The position numbers were made by a program, and so were the translations under genes. The notes under the pieces are model-generated. The model searched no databases. It was not told the DNA's origin and saw nothing but the letters and a program-made list of their open reading frames with translations. A DNA stretch of 64,000 nt from an uncultured Verrucomicrobia subdivision 3 bacterium (GTDB lineage Bacteria > Verrucomicrobiota > Verrucomicrobiia > Limisphaerales > UBA8199): the NCBI GenBank assembly GCA_903913865.1, contig CAIWMU010000199.1, positions 1 through 64,000 of the forward strand, given 5' to 3'. This document shows, piece by piece, positions 44,910-53,433 of the stretch (positions are counted from its first letter, which is position 1; each line of letters opens with the position of its first letter).

Positions 44910-45506
44910 ATGAGAATTTTTTTGGCCGGACTTTTGTTTTTGCTGTGGTGTGGGGGTGCTGCTTGTTCGGCTGTGTCGATGGAAGTCGTGGCGGTGGATG
45001 ATGGGGTGATATCGTCGGCGGACAATCGGGCAAGTTGTCAGGTCCTTCGTCTTGATTCGGTCGGGGGGCGGTTCGGTTTCGGGATGACACAGCATGGGGC
45101 TGCGTTTCATCAGGCTGAGGGGTATCTTGGGTGTATGCTGCCATGGTTCTGGACATCCACGAGTGGATGGCGGGTTGAGACGACGATGGAGGGTGCGTGT
45201 GGCGGGTTGTGGGATGGGACCGACGAGGCGGTGGTGGGCAGCGTCGGGCCTGGGGTGAAGGTATCCCCTCGGGGTCTTCCAGTCTTTCTGGAGGGGGGAA
45301 TCGATCCAACCTTCCTGAGTTTTCATGATTTTGCGGGGCGCAATCTGGGCTCGGACTTCCAATTTACGAGCCATGTCGGGCTGGGGTGGGATGTTGTCTC
45401 CCATGTCCGGGTGGAATACCGTTTCCAGCACATGTCGAACGCCGGGTTCAGCAAGCCGAATCCGGGCTTGAATTTGCACATGTTCTGCGTCGGATACGCT
45501 TTCTGA
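44910..45506 (+). CDS. PagL-like lipid A 3-O-deacylase (acyloxyacyl hydrolase family)
   Basis: 198 aa. Signal peptide MRIFLAGLLFLLWCGGAACS, then an outer-membrane beta-barrel ending in Phe. YRFQHMSNAGFSKPNPG near the C-terminus holds the His174-x-Ser176-Asn motif of PagL, which removes the 3-O acyl chain of lipid A and so remodels the outer membrane. The third, acidic catalytic residue is not obvious: Asn188 lies near where a Glu is expected in the Pseudomonas enzyme. The start 44910 gives a clean signal peptide; an upstream GTG at 44838 is less likely. It follows the response regulator by 93 bases and may be regulated with it. Confidence 0.75.
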   Translation: MRIFLAGLLFLLWCGGAACSAVSMEVVAVDDGVISSADNRASCQVLRLDSVGGRFGFGMTQHGAAFHQAEGYLGCMLPWFWTSTSGWRVETTMEGACGGLWDGTDEAVVGSVGPGVKVSPRGLPVFLEGGIDPTFLSFHDFAGRNLGSDFQFTSHVGLGWDVVSHVRVEYRFQHMSNAGFSKPNPGLNLHMFCVGYAF

Positions 45507-45574
45507 GAGGGGAATTCAGATTCCGCTTTTACGGTTGTTGAATTTGCCGGGAACTTTGGTTAGCCTTCAAGAGT

Positions 45575-46948
45575 ATGACGTTAACCGAAAAGATCTTGGC
45601 GCGTGCATCGGGCAAGGCCCGGGTGCAGGCCGGCGACAATATATGGGTGAAAGCCGATGTGCTCATGACCCACGATGTTTGCGGGCCGGGCACGATCGGC
45701 GTCTTCAAACGGGAGTTTGGTGCGACTGCCAAAGTATGGGACCGCAACCGGATCGTCATCATCCCCGACCATTACATCTTCACCTCGGACTCAAAGTCGA
45801 ACCGCAATGTCGATATTTTGAGGGAATTCGTGAAGGAACAGGACATCACTTACTTCTACGACATCATCGACGATCCGTCCGGCAAGTGGGTGTTTGATGC
45901 CTCCAAGGGGCTGCTGAAGCGCCAATTTGGATCACGGTATGCGGGAGTTTGCCACGCCGCACTGCCTCAGAAGGGGCACACACGCCCAGGCGAGGTGCTG
46001 TTTGGGACCGATTCCCACACTTGCATGGCGGGCGCTTTCAACCAGTTTGCCACCGGCATCGGCAATACCGATGCGGGGTTTGTGATGGGGACCGGCAAGC
46101 TGTTGCTTAAGGTTCCCGAGACGATGCATTTCCGGCTGGAAGGGGCGCTGCAACCGGGCGTCATGGCGAAGGACATCATCCTCCACTGCATCGGTGAGAT
46201 TGGATTTGATGGTGCGACCTACCGGGCGCTTCAGTTTGACGGGGCGGGTGCCACCGGCTTGAGCATGGATGATCGCATGACGATTGCCAACATGGCCATT
46301 GAGGCCGGCGGGAAGAACGGGATTTTTGAGTATGACGGCCAGACCAAGGCCTTTGTGGATCATCGCTGCAAGCTGAATGGGACCCGGGCCGATTATCAGC
46401 CAGTTGAGAGGGATCAAGACGAGACCTTCGTTTACGAAAAAACGATTGATCTCTCCCTGCTTGAGCCGACGGTGGCATGTCATCCGGACCCCGGTCAGCG
46501 CAAGCTGGCCAGGGAGTTGGGGAACATAAAACTGGATCGCGCTTACATGGGTTCCTGCACTGGCGGAAAGACCAGCGATTTTCTCGAGTTTGCCCGGTTG
46601 CTGAATGGGAAGCGGGTCGTAATCGACACCTTCGGGGTTCCTGCCACACCTGAGATCGCACACGATCTCCAGACCGCCCGATGGGGGGATAAGACAGTCT
46701 GGCAGATTCTCCTGGATGCGGGGGTTCAGATGACGGAAAATGCGGGATGTTCCGCCTGCCTGGGTGGTCCTGTGGACACTTTCGGCCGGATGAATGCTCC
46801 TCTGAAGTGCATCAGCGCCACGAACCGGAACTTTCCGGGTCGCATGGGGCACAAAGATTCTCAAGTGTTTCTGGCATCTCCGGCCACCGTCGCAGCCAGT
46901 GCATTGGCTGGAAAGATCACTGATCCCCGGGAGTATCTCCCATCCTGA
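45575..46948 (+). CDS. leuC: 3-Isopropylmalate dehydratase large subunit
   Basis: 457 aa. Isomerises 2- to 3-isopropylmalate in leucine synthesis, together with LeuD, using a 4Fe-4S cluster. Cluster ligands are seen in GTDSHTC, GSCTGG and AGCSACLGG; the active-site loop DHYIFT is present. Length and layout are those of the bacterial/archaeal-type short LeuC. A methanogen-like homoaconitase function cannot be excluded from sequence alone. No leuD, leuA or leuB is adjacent; the gene stands between the deacylase and the ligase-like gene. Confidence 0.9.
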   Translation: MTLTEKILARASGKARVQAGDNIWVKADVLMTHDVCGPGTIGVFKREFGATAKVWDRNRIVIIPDHYIFTSDSKSNRNVDILREFVKEQDITYFYDIIDDPSGKWVFDASKGLLKRQFGSRYAGVCHAALPQKGHTRPGEVLFGTDSHTCMAGAFNQFATGIGNTDAGFVMGTGKLLLKVPETMHFRLEGALQPGVMAKDIILHCIGEIGFDGATYRALQFDGAGATGLSMDDRMTIANMAIEAGGKNGIFEYDGQTKAFVDHRCKLNGTRADYQPVERDQDETFVYEKTIDLSLLEPTVACHPDPGQRKLARELGNIKLDRAYMGSCTGGKTSDFLEFARLLNGKRVVIDTFGVPATPEIAHDLQTARWGDKTVWQILLDAGVQMTENAGCSACLGGPVDTFGRMNAPLKCISATNRNFPGRMGHKDSQVFLASPATVAASALAGKITDPREYLPS

Positions 46949-47011
46949 TCAAGTGGACACTGTGCTGAGAGTGGGGCATCCCCCAATGGTGGATTCCCTG
47001 GGGGGGATGCT

Positions 47012-48904
47012 TTGAATCGCCGGGACTGGGACAGCCTTTGCGAGCGGGGGATTCTTGGCTTGATGCTGGGGGTTCTGGTGGTTGGCCCTCTGGCCCTGGG
47101 TGGGGTTGGAGTTGTCCCGTTTCTCGTCATTCAGGGTTTGACCCTTGGGGTGATGGGTTTGTGGGCCGTGCGCATCTGGTTGCACCCCTCCCCAAGAATT
47201 CTCTTCCCTCCCGTCTGCTGGCCTGTTCTGGCGTTCGCGGCCTACGCCATATGTCGCTACTATACGGCGGACATTGAATACGTTGCCCGGCAGGAACTCT
47301 CGAGGATTTTGGTCTATACCTTTCTGTTTTTTGCCGTCCTCAACAATCTCCATCGGCGCGAGTCGGTTCAAGTCATCACCTTCACGCTTCTGGGGTTGGG
47401 GATGTTGATTGCGGGATTTGCGATTTACCAGTTCATCTCCGGATCCGACCGGGTCTGGCATCTCTTCAAACTCTACAAGGGGCGCGGGACCGGCACCTAT
47501 ATGAACCCCAACCATTTGGGGGGATTTCTCGAATTGCTGCTGCCACTGGCCCTGGCCACCGCCCTTCTGGCCAGATTCAAGCCACTTACACGGATTCTGG
47601 TGGGATACGCAGGGTTGGTTATCCTTGCAGGACTCGGTGTGACTTTATCACGCGGGGCCTGGGCTGCTGCGTTTTTTGGGCTGCTCCTGCTATGCGGGGC
47701 GCTCATGTTTTACCGGCAGTATCGATTGCCGGTGATACTGCTTCTCGTTGCCGTTTGTGGGGCCAGCGCAATCTTCGTTCAGACGAGTCCTCTCACCAAA
47801 CTTCGGCTGAAGCAGATTTTCACATCCAAAGGCGGGGTGGATGACAACATGCGGTTGTCCCTCTGGAAACCAGCATTTCAGATCTGGCAGCAGAATCCCT
47901 GGTGGGGGGCTGGACCAGCCCATTTTGACTACCGGTTTCGGGCTTTCAGACCCATCAACGTGCAGAAGCGACCCGATCGCGCCCACAATGACTACGTGAA
48001 CACCCTTGCGGACTGGGGAATTGTGGGATTTGGCCTTCTGGCCTCCATTTGGGGAACCTTATGTTTCACTCTGTATCGCACCTGGCCCTATGTTCGTGGG
48101 GCTTCGACGGAATTGGGTGATCAAAAGGGGAGTACAAAGTTTTCATTCGTTCTGGGGGCAGGCATTGGCCTTGCAAGTATGTTGCTCCATTCCTGGGTTG
48201 ATTTTAACTGGCACATACCCGCCAACGCGATCATTGCCGTAACCTTCATGGCAGTGCTGACTTCCTTCACCCGATTTGCGACCGAGGGTTACTGGTTTCG
48301 GGCAGGGGTTGGTTTGAGATGTTTGGTCACTTTGGTCCTTGTGTCTGGCCTGGTATGGCTTGGGGGGCAGGGGGTTCGTATGGCCCGGTCGCAGGTCTGG
48401 TTGGAGAAGGCTTCTCTGGCACCCCTTTATTCTATTGAGCAGGTGGGGTTACTTAAGAAGGCATATGAGATCGATCCCCGAAATTTTGAGACCACTTATG
48501 CCATTGGGGAGGCGCTGAGAACTCAAAGCTCTGAGGGTGGGAGAAACTATCGGGAGTTGGCGAAACAAGCTTTGGAATTCTTCCAAATTGGCATCAATTT
48601 CAACCCCTGGGATGGGTATCAGCAGTTGCGTGCAGGTTTCTGTTTGGATTGGCTGGATAGAAGATCAGAAGCGGATGCTTATTTTGGACGTGCGGAAGCC
48701 TTGGATCCCAACGGTGCTTTCATGATGGCGCAAATCGGCATTCGCTATGTGCAATTGGGGGAATATGCCGCTGCGCGTCCCTGGCTTGAACGTTCGACCC
48801 GGCTTGAGTGGGAAGGCAACCCGTTGCCCCATAATTATTTAAAGATATGTGAAACGCGCCTTGCGGAGGCGGCAACCAACTCGGTCTCCCCGGTTCGGCC
48901 ATGA
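47012..48904 (+). CDS. O-antigen ligase-like polytopic membrane protein with TPR tail, 630 aa
   Basis: About twelve membrane segments over residues 15-450, with a large loop (~265-330) containing NMRLSLWKPAFQIWQQNPWWGAGP and DRAHNDYVNTLADWGIVGFG; this is the Wzy_C/O-antigen ligase signature, the His in AHND being a likely catalytic residue. The C-terminal 170 residues are TPR-like (KAYEIDPRNFETTYAIGEAL). It probably joins a lipid-linked glycan to another molecule in the periplasm. The start is TTG 47012, six bases after a run of seven G that also makes the only ribosome-binding site. Confidence 0.85.
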   Translation: MNRRDWDSLCERGILGLMLGVLVVGPLALGGVGVVPFLVIQGLTLGVMGLWAVRIWLHPSPRILFPPVCWPVLAFAAYAICRYYTADIEYVARQELSRILVYTFLFFAVLNNLHRRESVQVITFTLLGLGMLIAGFAIYQFISGSDRVWHLFKLYKGRGTGTYMNPNHLGGFLELLLPLALATALLARFKPLTRILVGYAGLVILAGLGVTLSRGAWAAAFFGLLLLCGALMFYRQYRLPVILLLVAVCGASAIFVQTSPLTKLRLKQIFTSKGGVDDNMRLSLWKPAFQIWQQNPWWGAGPAHFDYRFRAFRPINVQKRPDRAHNDYVNTLADWGIVGFGLLASIWGTLCFTLYRTWPYVRGASTELGDQKGSTKFSFVLGAGIGLASMLLHSWVDFNWHIPANAIIAVTFMAVLTSFTRFATEGYWFRAGVGLRCLVTLVLVSGLVWLGGQGVRMARSQVWLEKASLAPLYSIEQVGLLKKAYEIDPRNFETTYAIGEALRTQSSEGGRNYRELAKQALEFFQIGINFNPWDGYQQLRAGFCLDWLDRRSEADAYFGRAEALDPNGAFMMAQIGIRYVQLGEYAAARPWLERSTRLEWEGNPLPHNYLKICETRLAEAATNSVSPVRP

Positions 48905-48980
48905 GTTTGGAGGATGGTTGGGCAGGAAGAATTTCGAACGAGCATGACTGCAAGTTTCTTCAAAAAAAACGCGTATTCAT

Positions 48981-49008
48981 TTGACAATATGCAGCCCCTC
49001 CCTAGAAT
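48981..49008 (+). promoter_or_regulatory. Strong sigma-70-type promoter of the FecR-like gene
   Basis: TTGACA (48981-48986, perfect) and TAGAAT (49003-49008, five of six) are 16 bases apart, giving a start about 49015 and a 31-base leader with the Shine-Dalgarno CAGGAG before ATG 49046. It is the best promoter I can see in the window. Confidence 0.8.
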
Positions 49009-49045
49009 CATTCGTAGAACCGCGAAAGTTTGTACAGGAGTAAAT

Positions 49046-49879
49046 ATGAAAAACATTAGATTAGCCCTACGGAGTTTGGTCGTTTGCGGATTGGCGCTGA
49101 CGCTTGCGAGCGTTGCTCAAGCCCAGACGCAAGGTGCTGCGAAAGTTGTTCAGATCAAGGGGTCGGCCCGCTACGCCATTGGCGGAGGATCATGGGAACC
49201 GCTGAAGCAGGGAATGACTGTCAAACCTGGCACTGTAATTCAGACAGGCGTTGAGAACGGTTCCTATGTGGATCTGGTTTTGACCGAATCTGAAAATGCC
49301 CCTGTTCCTGCCGCATTCATCGGCGCTCCGAAATCGGGTGGAGCTGGTGCCGGTTCCGGCAAGGGTGGTGGTTACAAACCCACAGCGGAACAGAATGTCA
49401 TTCGCCTCTACGCCAACACTCTTCTCGGCGTTGACAAGCTTTCCTCAGTTCAAACCGGTGCTGAGTTGGTCACCGACACTCAGCTGGATTTGAAGGCTGG
49501 GAAAATCTTTGGTAGCGTTAAGAAGATGAGTGCAGCTTCGAAGTATGAGGTAAAGCTGCCAAATGGCGTTGCTGGCATTCGTGGCACCACCTTCGAGATC
49601 AGCACCTCTGGCGTTCTCACAGTTCTTGATGGTCAGGTTGTTCTTGCCATCACTGGCAAGGATGGAACTGTTACAACCAAGGTCATTTCTGCGGGACAGA
49701 GTTTTGATCCCGGTGTGGATATCATCAGCACCATTCCCCAGTCCGAAATTGTTCGGATGGAGACCACCGCCAACGGAACCCAAGTGACCGTTACGGATGG
49801 TGGAGCCGCAGTTCAGGTTACACCTGATACAACGGTTCAGTTCGTTTCTCCGACCAGCGGGCGCACGGGCCCGAACTAG
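49046..49879 (+). CDS. Exported FecR-domain protein
   Basis: 277 aa. Signal peptide MKNIRLALRSLVVCGLALTL ending near VAQA. The FecR-like beta domain runs from about 30 to 235: VQIKGSARYAIGGGSWEPLKQGMTVKPG, KAGKIFGSVKKM and PNGVAGIRGTTFEISTSG. The last motif, GVAGIRGT, is typical. A Gly-rich insert (GAGAGSGKGGG) interrupts it at about 97-110. FecR proteins sense or relay periplasmic signals, and this soluble type is repeatedly found beside CHASE2-cyclase genes, as it is here. It has its own strong promoter and terminator. Confidence 0.88.
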   Translation: MKNIRLALRSLVVCGLALTLASVAQAQTQGAAKVVQIKGSARYAIGGGSWEPLKQGMTVKPGTVIQTGVENGSYVDLVLTESENAPVPAAFIGAPKSGGAGAGSGKGGGYKPTAEQNVIRLYANTLLGVDKLSSVQTGAELVTDTQLDLKAGKIFGSVKKMSAASKYEVKLPNGVAGIRGTTFEISTSGVLTVLDGQVVLAITGKDGTVTTKVISAGQSFDPGVDIISTIPQSEIVRMETTANGTQVTVTDGGAAVQVTPDTTVQFVSPTSGRTGPN

Positions 49880-49900
49880 TCCTTCACTCTTTCAAAAAAA

Positions 49901-49931
49901 CCAGGGCAGCCTCGTGTTGCCCTGGTTTTTT
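49901..49931 (+). terminator. Rho-independent terminator between fecR-like and cyclase genes
   Basis: CCAGGGCA (49901-49908) and TGCCCTGG (49918-49925) form a perfect 8-bp stem, extended by A7 before and T6 after; the loop is 9 bases. The symmetry allows action on both strands. The cyclase GTG at 49948 is only 17 bases from the end of the T tract, leaving no room for a promoter between them, so the cyclase must rely on read-through or a promoter inside the first gene. Confidence 0.88.
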
Positions 49932-49947
49932 ATTTTCTATCACGGTC

Positions 49948-52239
49948 GTGAAGGCGTGGCTAAAAGGATTCGGGCGGGTTCCCGTGTTGATCGTCGGGAC
50001 GGTTCTTCTCCTTGTTTGCCTTCTGCGACTTGAACACCTCGACTTTTTCGAGCGGCTGGAGCAAATCACCTATGACATGCGCCTCAGGAAGGCGAATGTT
50101 TTTCCCTCTCCACTAGCCACCAATCTAGGGTTTGTTTGGATTAATGAGGAGAGTATCAAAACGGTTCAAAACCGGTCGTTGGGTTACAGTTTTGGGCTTT
50201 ATTGGCCCCGTCAGGTTTACGCGAGAGTGGTAAACGAGCTTGCAGCTCAGGGCGCCAGAATGGTGGCCTTCGACGTTCTTTTCGGTGACTTAAGACCGGA
50301 TCAGCCTCCTGTTCAGTTGTCTGGCAGCCGGTTGATGGAATCCGACGATTACTTCGCTTCGGAATTGCGTCGGTCCAGCAACGTGGTGATCGCGATGAGT
50401 CAGGGATTGGTGCCTCCCCCCCTGTTTGCAACCAACGCATTTGCCTTGGGGGATATCTCCACAGATCGTGATGCTGATGGGGTTTTGCGCAGGGTAAGAC
50501 TGTTTCGCAATTATCGGGACTGGCATCCGGTGTTGTTGAAGGCCCAGGCGGACCCGGAGTTGGGAATAGACCTTCGAGAAGCGAGGATTGAGACCAATAG
50601 TTTGGTCCTTTCCCGTCTGATCGGTGACATCTCCGTGCCATTGGATGCGCAAGGGAACTTCAGTCTTGCTGACTTTCTGGGATCCAAAATTCCATCAGGG
50701 ATGGCAGCAACTGCCCGTCCATTTACTGAAAGGAGGATCTGGCACATGGGGGTGGTGATGGCGGCCTTCGACCTGGGGCTGGATCTGGATAAAGCCTTCG
50801 TGGAACTTGAAAAGGGCCGGGTCACTCTGACCGGAACCAATGGAGTTACCCGTGTCATTCCAGTCGATTCATCTGGCTATTTTTATATCAACTGGCGGAT
50901 GCCACCCAATCACCCCTCCCTGATGCAGGAGGGAATTCATGGGTTGCTTAGCCAGAATCGGGATCGCTGGAAGGAAGTGGATCTCGCAGGAGGATCGCGG
51001 TGGAAGGGCAGGCTTGCCGTCGTTGGTTCAAGCGCGGTCGTGGGTAACGATCTCACAGACAGAGGATCCACCCCGTTAGATTCTGAGACTATTCTAGTAA
51101 GCAAGCACTGGAATGTTGCCAACTCCATCATCACAGGCCGTTTCATCCGGAGGTCATCGGTTCTGGTGGACCTTTGCCTGATCATTGTCCTGGGTATTGC
51201 TGCCGCGTTGTTGACCTGGCGGTTCCGGGCCATGGCTGCCTTTGGTCTCGTTGCAGGATTGGCAATTGCATACCTCGTGACATCCCTTCTGGTCTTCATG
51301 TGGGCAGGCTATTGGATGGCGATTGTCCTTCCGGTAGGGGGGGCTTTGGTGATGACTTATATTTGTCTTGTGACGTGGAGGGCCATTTTTGAACAAGCCG
51401 AGCAGCGGCGCGTGAAGTCCATTTTTTCGAAGATGGTCTCCCCCAAGATCGTGTCCGAGCTGTTGAGTGCCGGGCATCTGAATCTTGGCGGGGCCCGGAG
51501 GGAGGTGACGGTTCTTTTTGCAGATGTCCGGGGTTTCACCGAGTTGACCGACGTCACGCAGGATCAGGTGGCTGAGCTTGTGAGGGTGAACAATCTCAAG
51601 GGTGCAGAAGCGGAGGCAGCGTTTGATGATCAGGCACGGGAAACTTTGGCAACCGTAAACGAGTATCTGGGGTTGGTGGCCGATACGATCATCCGGCACG
51701 ATGGCACGCTCGACAAGTTCATCGGCGATTGCGTGATGGCATTCTGGGGTGCCCCGACATCCAATCCCCGGCATGCAGTCCAGTGCGTCCGGGCGGCGAT
51801 CGAGGCTCAGCGGGCGGTTCACAGGTTGAATTGTGACCGCAGGGTTGAGAATGACCAACGTAAGCAGGAGAACGAGAGACTGGCCGCTGCCGGGAGGCCG
51901 TTATTGCCGCTTCTTCCGATCCTGTTGCTTGGCACCGGCATCAACTCGGGGATGGCAACTGCCGGTTTGATGGGCTCGAAAGCTGAAACGCGGAACTACA
52001 CCGTTTTCGGGCGGGAAGTAAACCTTGCCAGTCGTCTTGAGAGTCTGAGTGGAAGAGGAAGGGTTTTCCTAAGCGAGGGCACCTACAACCACCTGAAGGC
52101 GCTTGAACCTGAACTGGCAAAAATCTGTGTGGAGCATCCGGCGGTCAATGTTAAGGGCATCCGGTCGGCCGTGAAGGTTTATGAAGCTCAGTGGATGGAG
52201 GTGTCGTCGAACTCAGCGACCGCAGACGCGGTCGTTTGA
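49948..52239 (+). CDS. CHASE2-domain adenylate/guanylate cyclase, 763 aa
   Basis: Membrane class III nucleotide cyclase. An N-terminal helix (~11-27) is followed by a periplasmic CHASE2 sensor (~40-390; ITYDMRLRKA, VAFDVLFGDLRPDQP), three membrane helices (~395-475) and a cytoplasmic cyclase domain (~500-755). Metal-binding Asp residues are in VLFADVRGFTEL and DKFIGDCVMAFWG; the transition-state Asn and Arg are in VNLASRLES. The Lys and Thr positions (DKFIGD, NYTVFG) suggest ATP use. Two insertions are visible: about 23 residues before LDKFIGD (VNNLKGAEAEAAFDDQ) and one at RKQENERLAAAG. The start is GTG 49948 without a Shine-Dalgarno. Confidence 0.93.
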   Translation: MKAWLKGFGRVPVLIVGTVLLLVCLLRLEHLDFFERLEQITYDMRLRKANVFPSPLATNLGFVWINEESIKTVQNRSLGYSFGLYWPRQVYARVVNELAAQGARMVAFDVLFGDLRPDQPPVQLSGSRLMESDDYFASELRRSSNVVIAMSQGLVPPPLFATNAFALGDISTDRDADGVLRRVRLFRNYRDWHPVLLKAQADPELGIDLREARIETNSLVLSRLIGDISVPLDAQGNFSLADFLGSKIPSGMAATARPFTERRIWHMGVVMAAFDLGLDLDKAFVELEKGRVTLTGTNGVTRVIPVDSSGYFYINWRMPPNHPSLMQEGIHGLLSQNRDRWKEVDLAGGSRWKGRLAVVGSSAVVGNDLTDRGSTPLDSETILVSKHWNVANSIITGRFIRRSSVLVDLCLIIVLGIAAALLTWRFRAMAAFGLVAGLAIAYLVTSLLVFMWAGYWMAIVLPVGGALVMTYICLVTWRAIFEQAEQRRVKSIFSKMVSPKIVSELLSAGHLNLGGARREVTVLFADVRGFTELTDVTQDQVAELVRVNNLKGAEAEAAFDDQARETLATVNEYLGLVADTIIRHDGTLDKFIGDCVMAFWGAPTSNPRHAVQCVRAAIEAQRAVHRLNCDRRVENDQRKQENERLAAAGRPLLPLLPILLLGTGINSGMATAGLMGSKAETRNYTVFGREVNLASRLESLSGRGRVFLSEGTYNHLKALEPELAKICVEHPAVNVKGIRSAVKVYEAQWMEVSSNSATADAVV

Positions 52240-52244
52240 GGACA

Positions 52245-52310
52245 CCAGACTTCAAAACCACCGGCATCCCAAGCCATGGGAGTATGGATCATCCGGCGGC
52301 CGAAGTCTGG
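52245..52310 (+). other. Long-range inverted repeat before coaD
   Basis: CCAGACTTC (52245-52253) and GAAGTCTGG (52302-52310) are perfect 9-bp complements separated by 48 bases, inside which CCGG sequences can pair again. It falls in the 128-base gap between the cyclase and coaD. There is no T tract, so it is not a standard terminator; a leader structure or a protein-binding site is possible. Confidence 0.4.
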
Positions 52311-52367
52311 TTTCAGGTGGATTACTTTCCTTCTCGCTCTTGGGGTGTCCCGTGTTAAATTGAATCC

Positions 52368-52856
52368 ATGCGGACGGCGATATATCCGGGTAGTTTTGAT
52401 CCGGTCACCAACGGTCACCTGGATGTTATCCAGCGTGGGACGAAACTCTTTGATCGGATCGTGGTGGCCGTGGCGGCAAATGATACCAAGCAGCCACTTT
52501 TCACTCGTGACGAGCGGAAGCAGATGGTTGGTCGGGCGGTTCGGCATCTGCCCACCGTTGAGGTTGATGCATTTGACGGGTTGCTTGTGGATTATGTGGA
52601 GCGCCGTGGCGCACAGGCCGTGATCCGGGGCTTGCGAGCAGTGTCGGATTTTGAATTTGAGTTTCAACTGGCGTTGATGAACCGGAAACTGAACGAGCGA
52701 ATCGAGACGATCTTCATGATGCCGAAGGATACATACACCTTTCTAAGTTCCAGGATCGTGAAGGAGATTGCGAGTTTGGGGGGCGATGTCAGCGCTTTTG
52801 TGCCCGCACACGTTCGGGCCGCCCTTTTGAGCAAATACAAGATAAAGGTCACCTGA
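52368..52856 (+). CDS. coaD: Phosphopantetheine adenylyltransferase
   Basis: 162 aa, the normal length. Transfers AMP from ATP to 4'-phosphopantetheine, the penultimate step of coenzyme A synthesis. The nucleotidyltransferase motif is YPGSFDPVTNGHLD (residues 6-19, T/H-x-G-H). Downstream motifs VIRGLRAVSDFEFEFQLALMN and TYTFLSSRIVKEIA, with the ISSR-like SSR, are also present. The gene precedes yceD by 75 bases and starts the fatty-acid/CoA cluster. Confidence 0.97.
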   Translation: MRTAIYPGSFDPVTNGHLDVIQRGTKLFDRIVVAVAANDTKQPLFTRDERKQMVGRAVRHLPTVEVDAFDGLLVDYVERRGAQAVIRGLRAVSDFEFEFQLALMNRKLNERIETIFMMPKDTYTFLSSRIVKEIASLGGDVSAFVPAHVRAALLSKYKIKVT

Positions 52857-52931
52857 CGGAAAACCAAACCATGCGGTCGGCGCCCTGTTTCTATCTGGCA
52901 AAAGCAGGCAATCCCGGCCGGGAGGAAGTTT

Positions 52932-53417
52932 ATGGCACTGATAATCAACATGCGGGAGCTTGAGGACGGGGATATCGAGATGGAGGGTATCCTGCCTCTT
53001 GAAGAGTTGGAGATCGATATCCATGACGAGTTAATCGTTGTGGCCGGAGGGCTGGAATACGACTTTACAGTGCAATCCATGGAAGGGGGGCTACTGGTAA
53101 GAGGCATATTCACGCTACCCCTGAAGTGTGAGTGCTCCAGGTGTCTGAAGCCCTATGATAGTAATCTCAGCCTTACGGACTGGTCGATTCACATCCCGTT
53201 GGAGGGGGATGATGCCGTCCCGGTGGTTAATGATACGGTGGACTTGACTCCTGCGGTGAGGGAAGATATTCTGCTCGAGTTTCCGCAACATCCGTTGTGT
53301 GACCCCGAGTGTAAGGGGCTGGCAAAAGTAACTGTTGCCGGGGTGAACACCACTGCCGAGAAGGTGGACGAGCCAGGCCCGTCTCCATGGTCGGAATTGA
53401 ACAAGTTGCAACTTTAG
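52932..53417 (+). CDS. YceD/DUF177 protein
   Basis: 161 aa. Matches DUF177 (YceD), a small family found directly upstream of rpmF in many bacteria and implicated in 23S rRNA processing in some. FTLPLKCECSRCLKPYD holds a CxCxxC motif, and LTPAVREDILLEFPQHPLCDPECKGL is the conserved C-terminal half. GGGAGGAAG at about 52919-52927 is a good ribosome-binding site for ATG 52932. The position before rpmF-plsX-fabH is the usual one. Confidence 0.93.
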   Translation: MALIINMRELEDGDIEMEGILPLEELEIDIHDELIVVAGGLEYDFTVQSMEGGLLVRGIFTLPLKCECSRCLKPYDSNLSLTDWSIHIPLEGDDAVPVVNDTVDLTPAVREDILLEFPQHPLCDPECKGLAKVTVAGVNTTAEKVDEPGPSPWSELNKLQL

Positions 53418-53433
53418 AACCTGAAATAATTTT

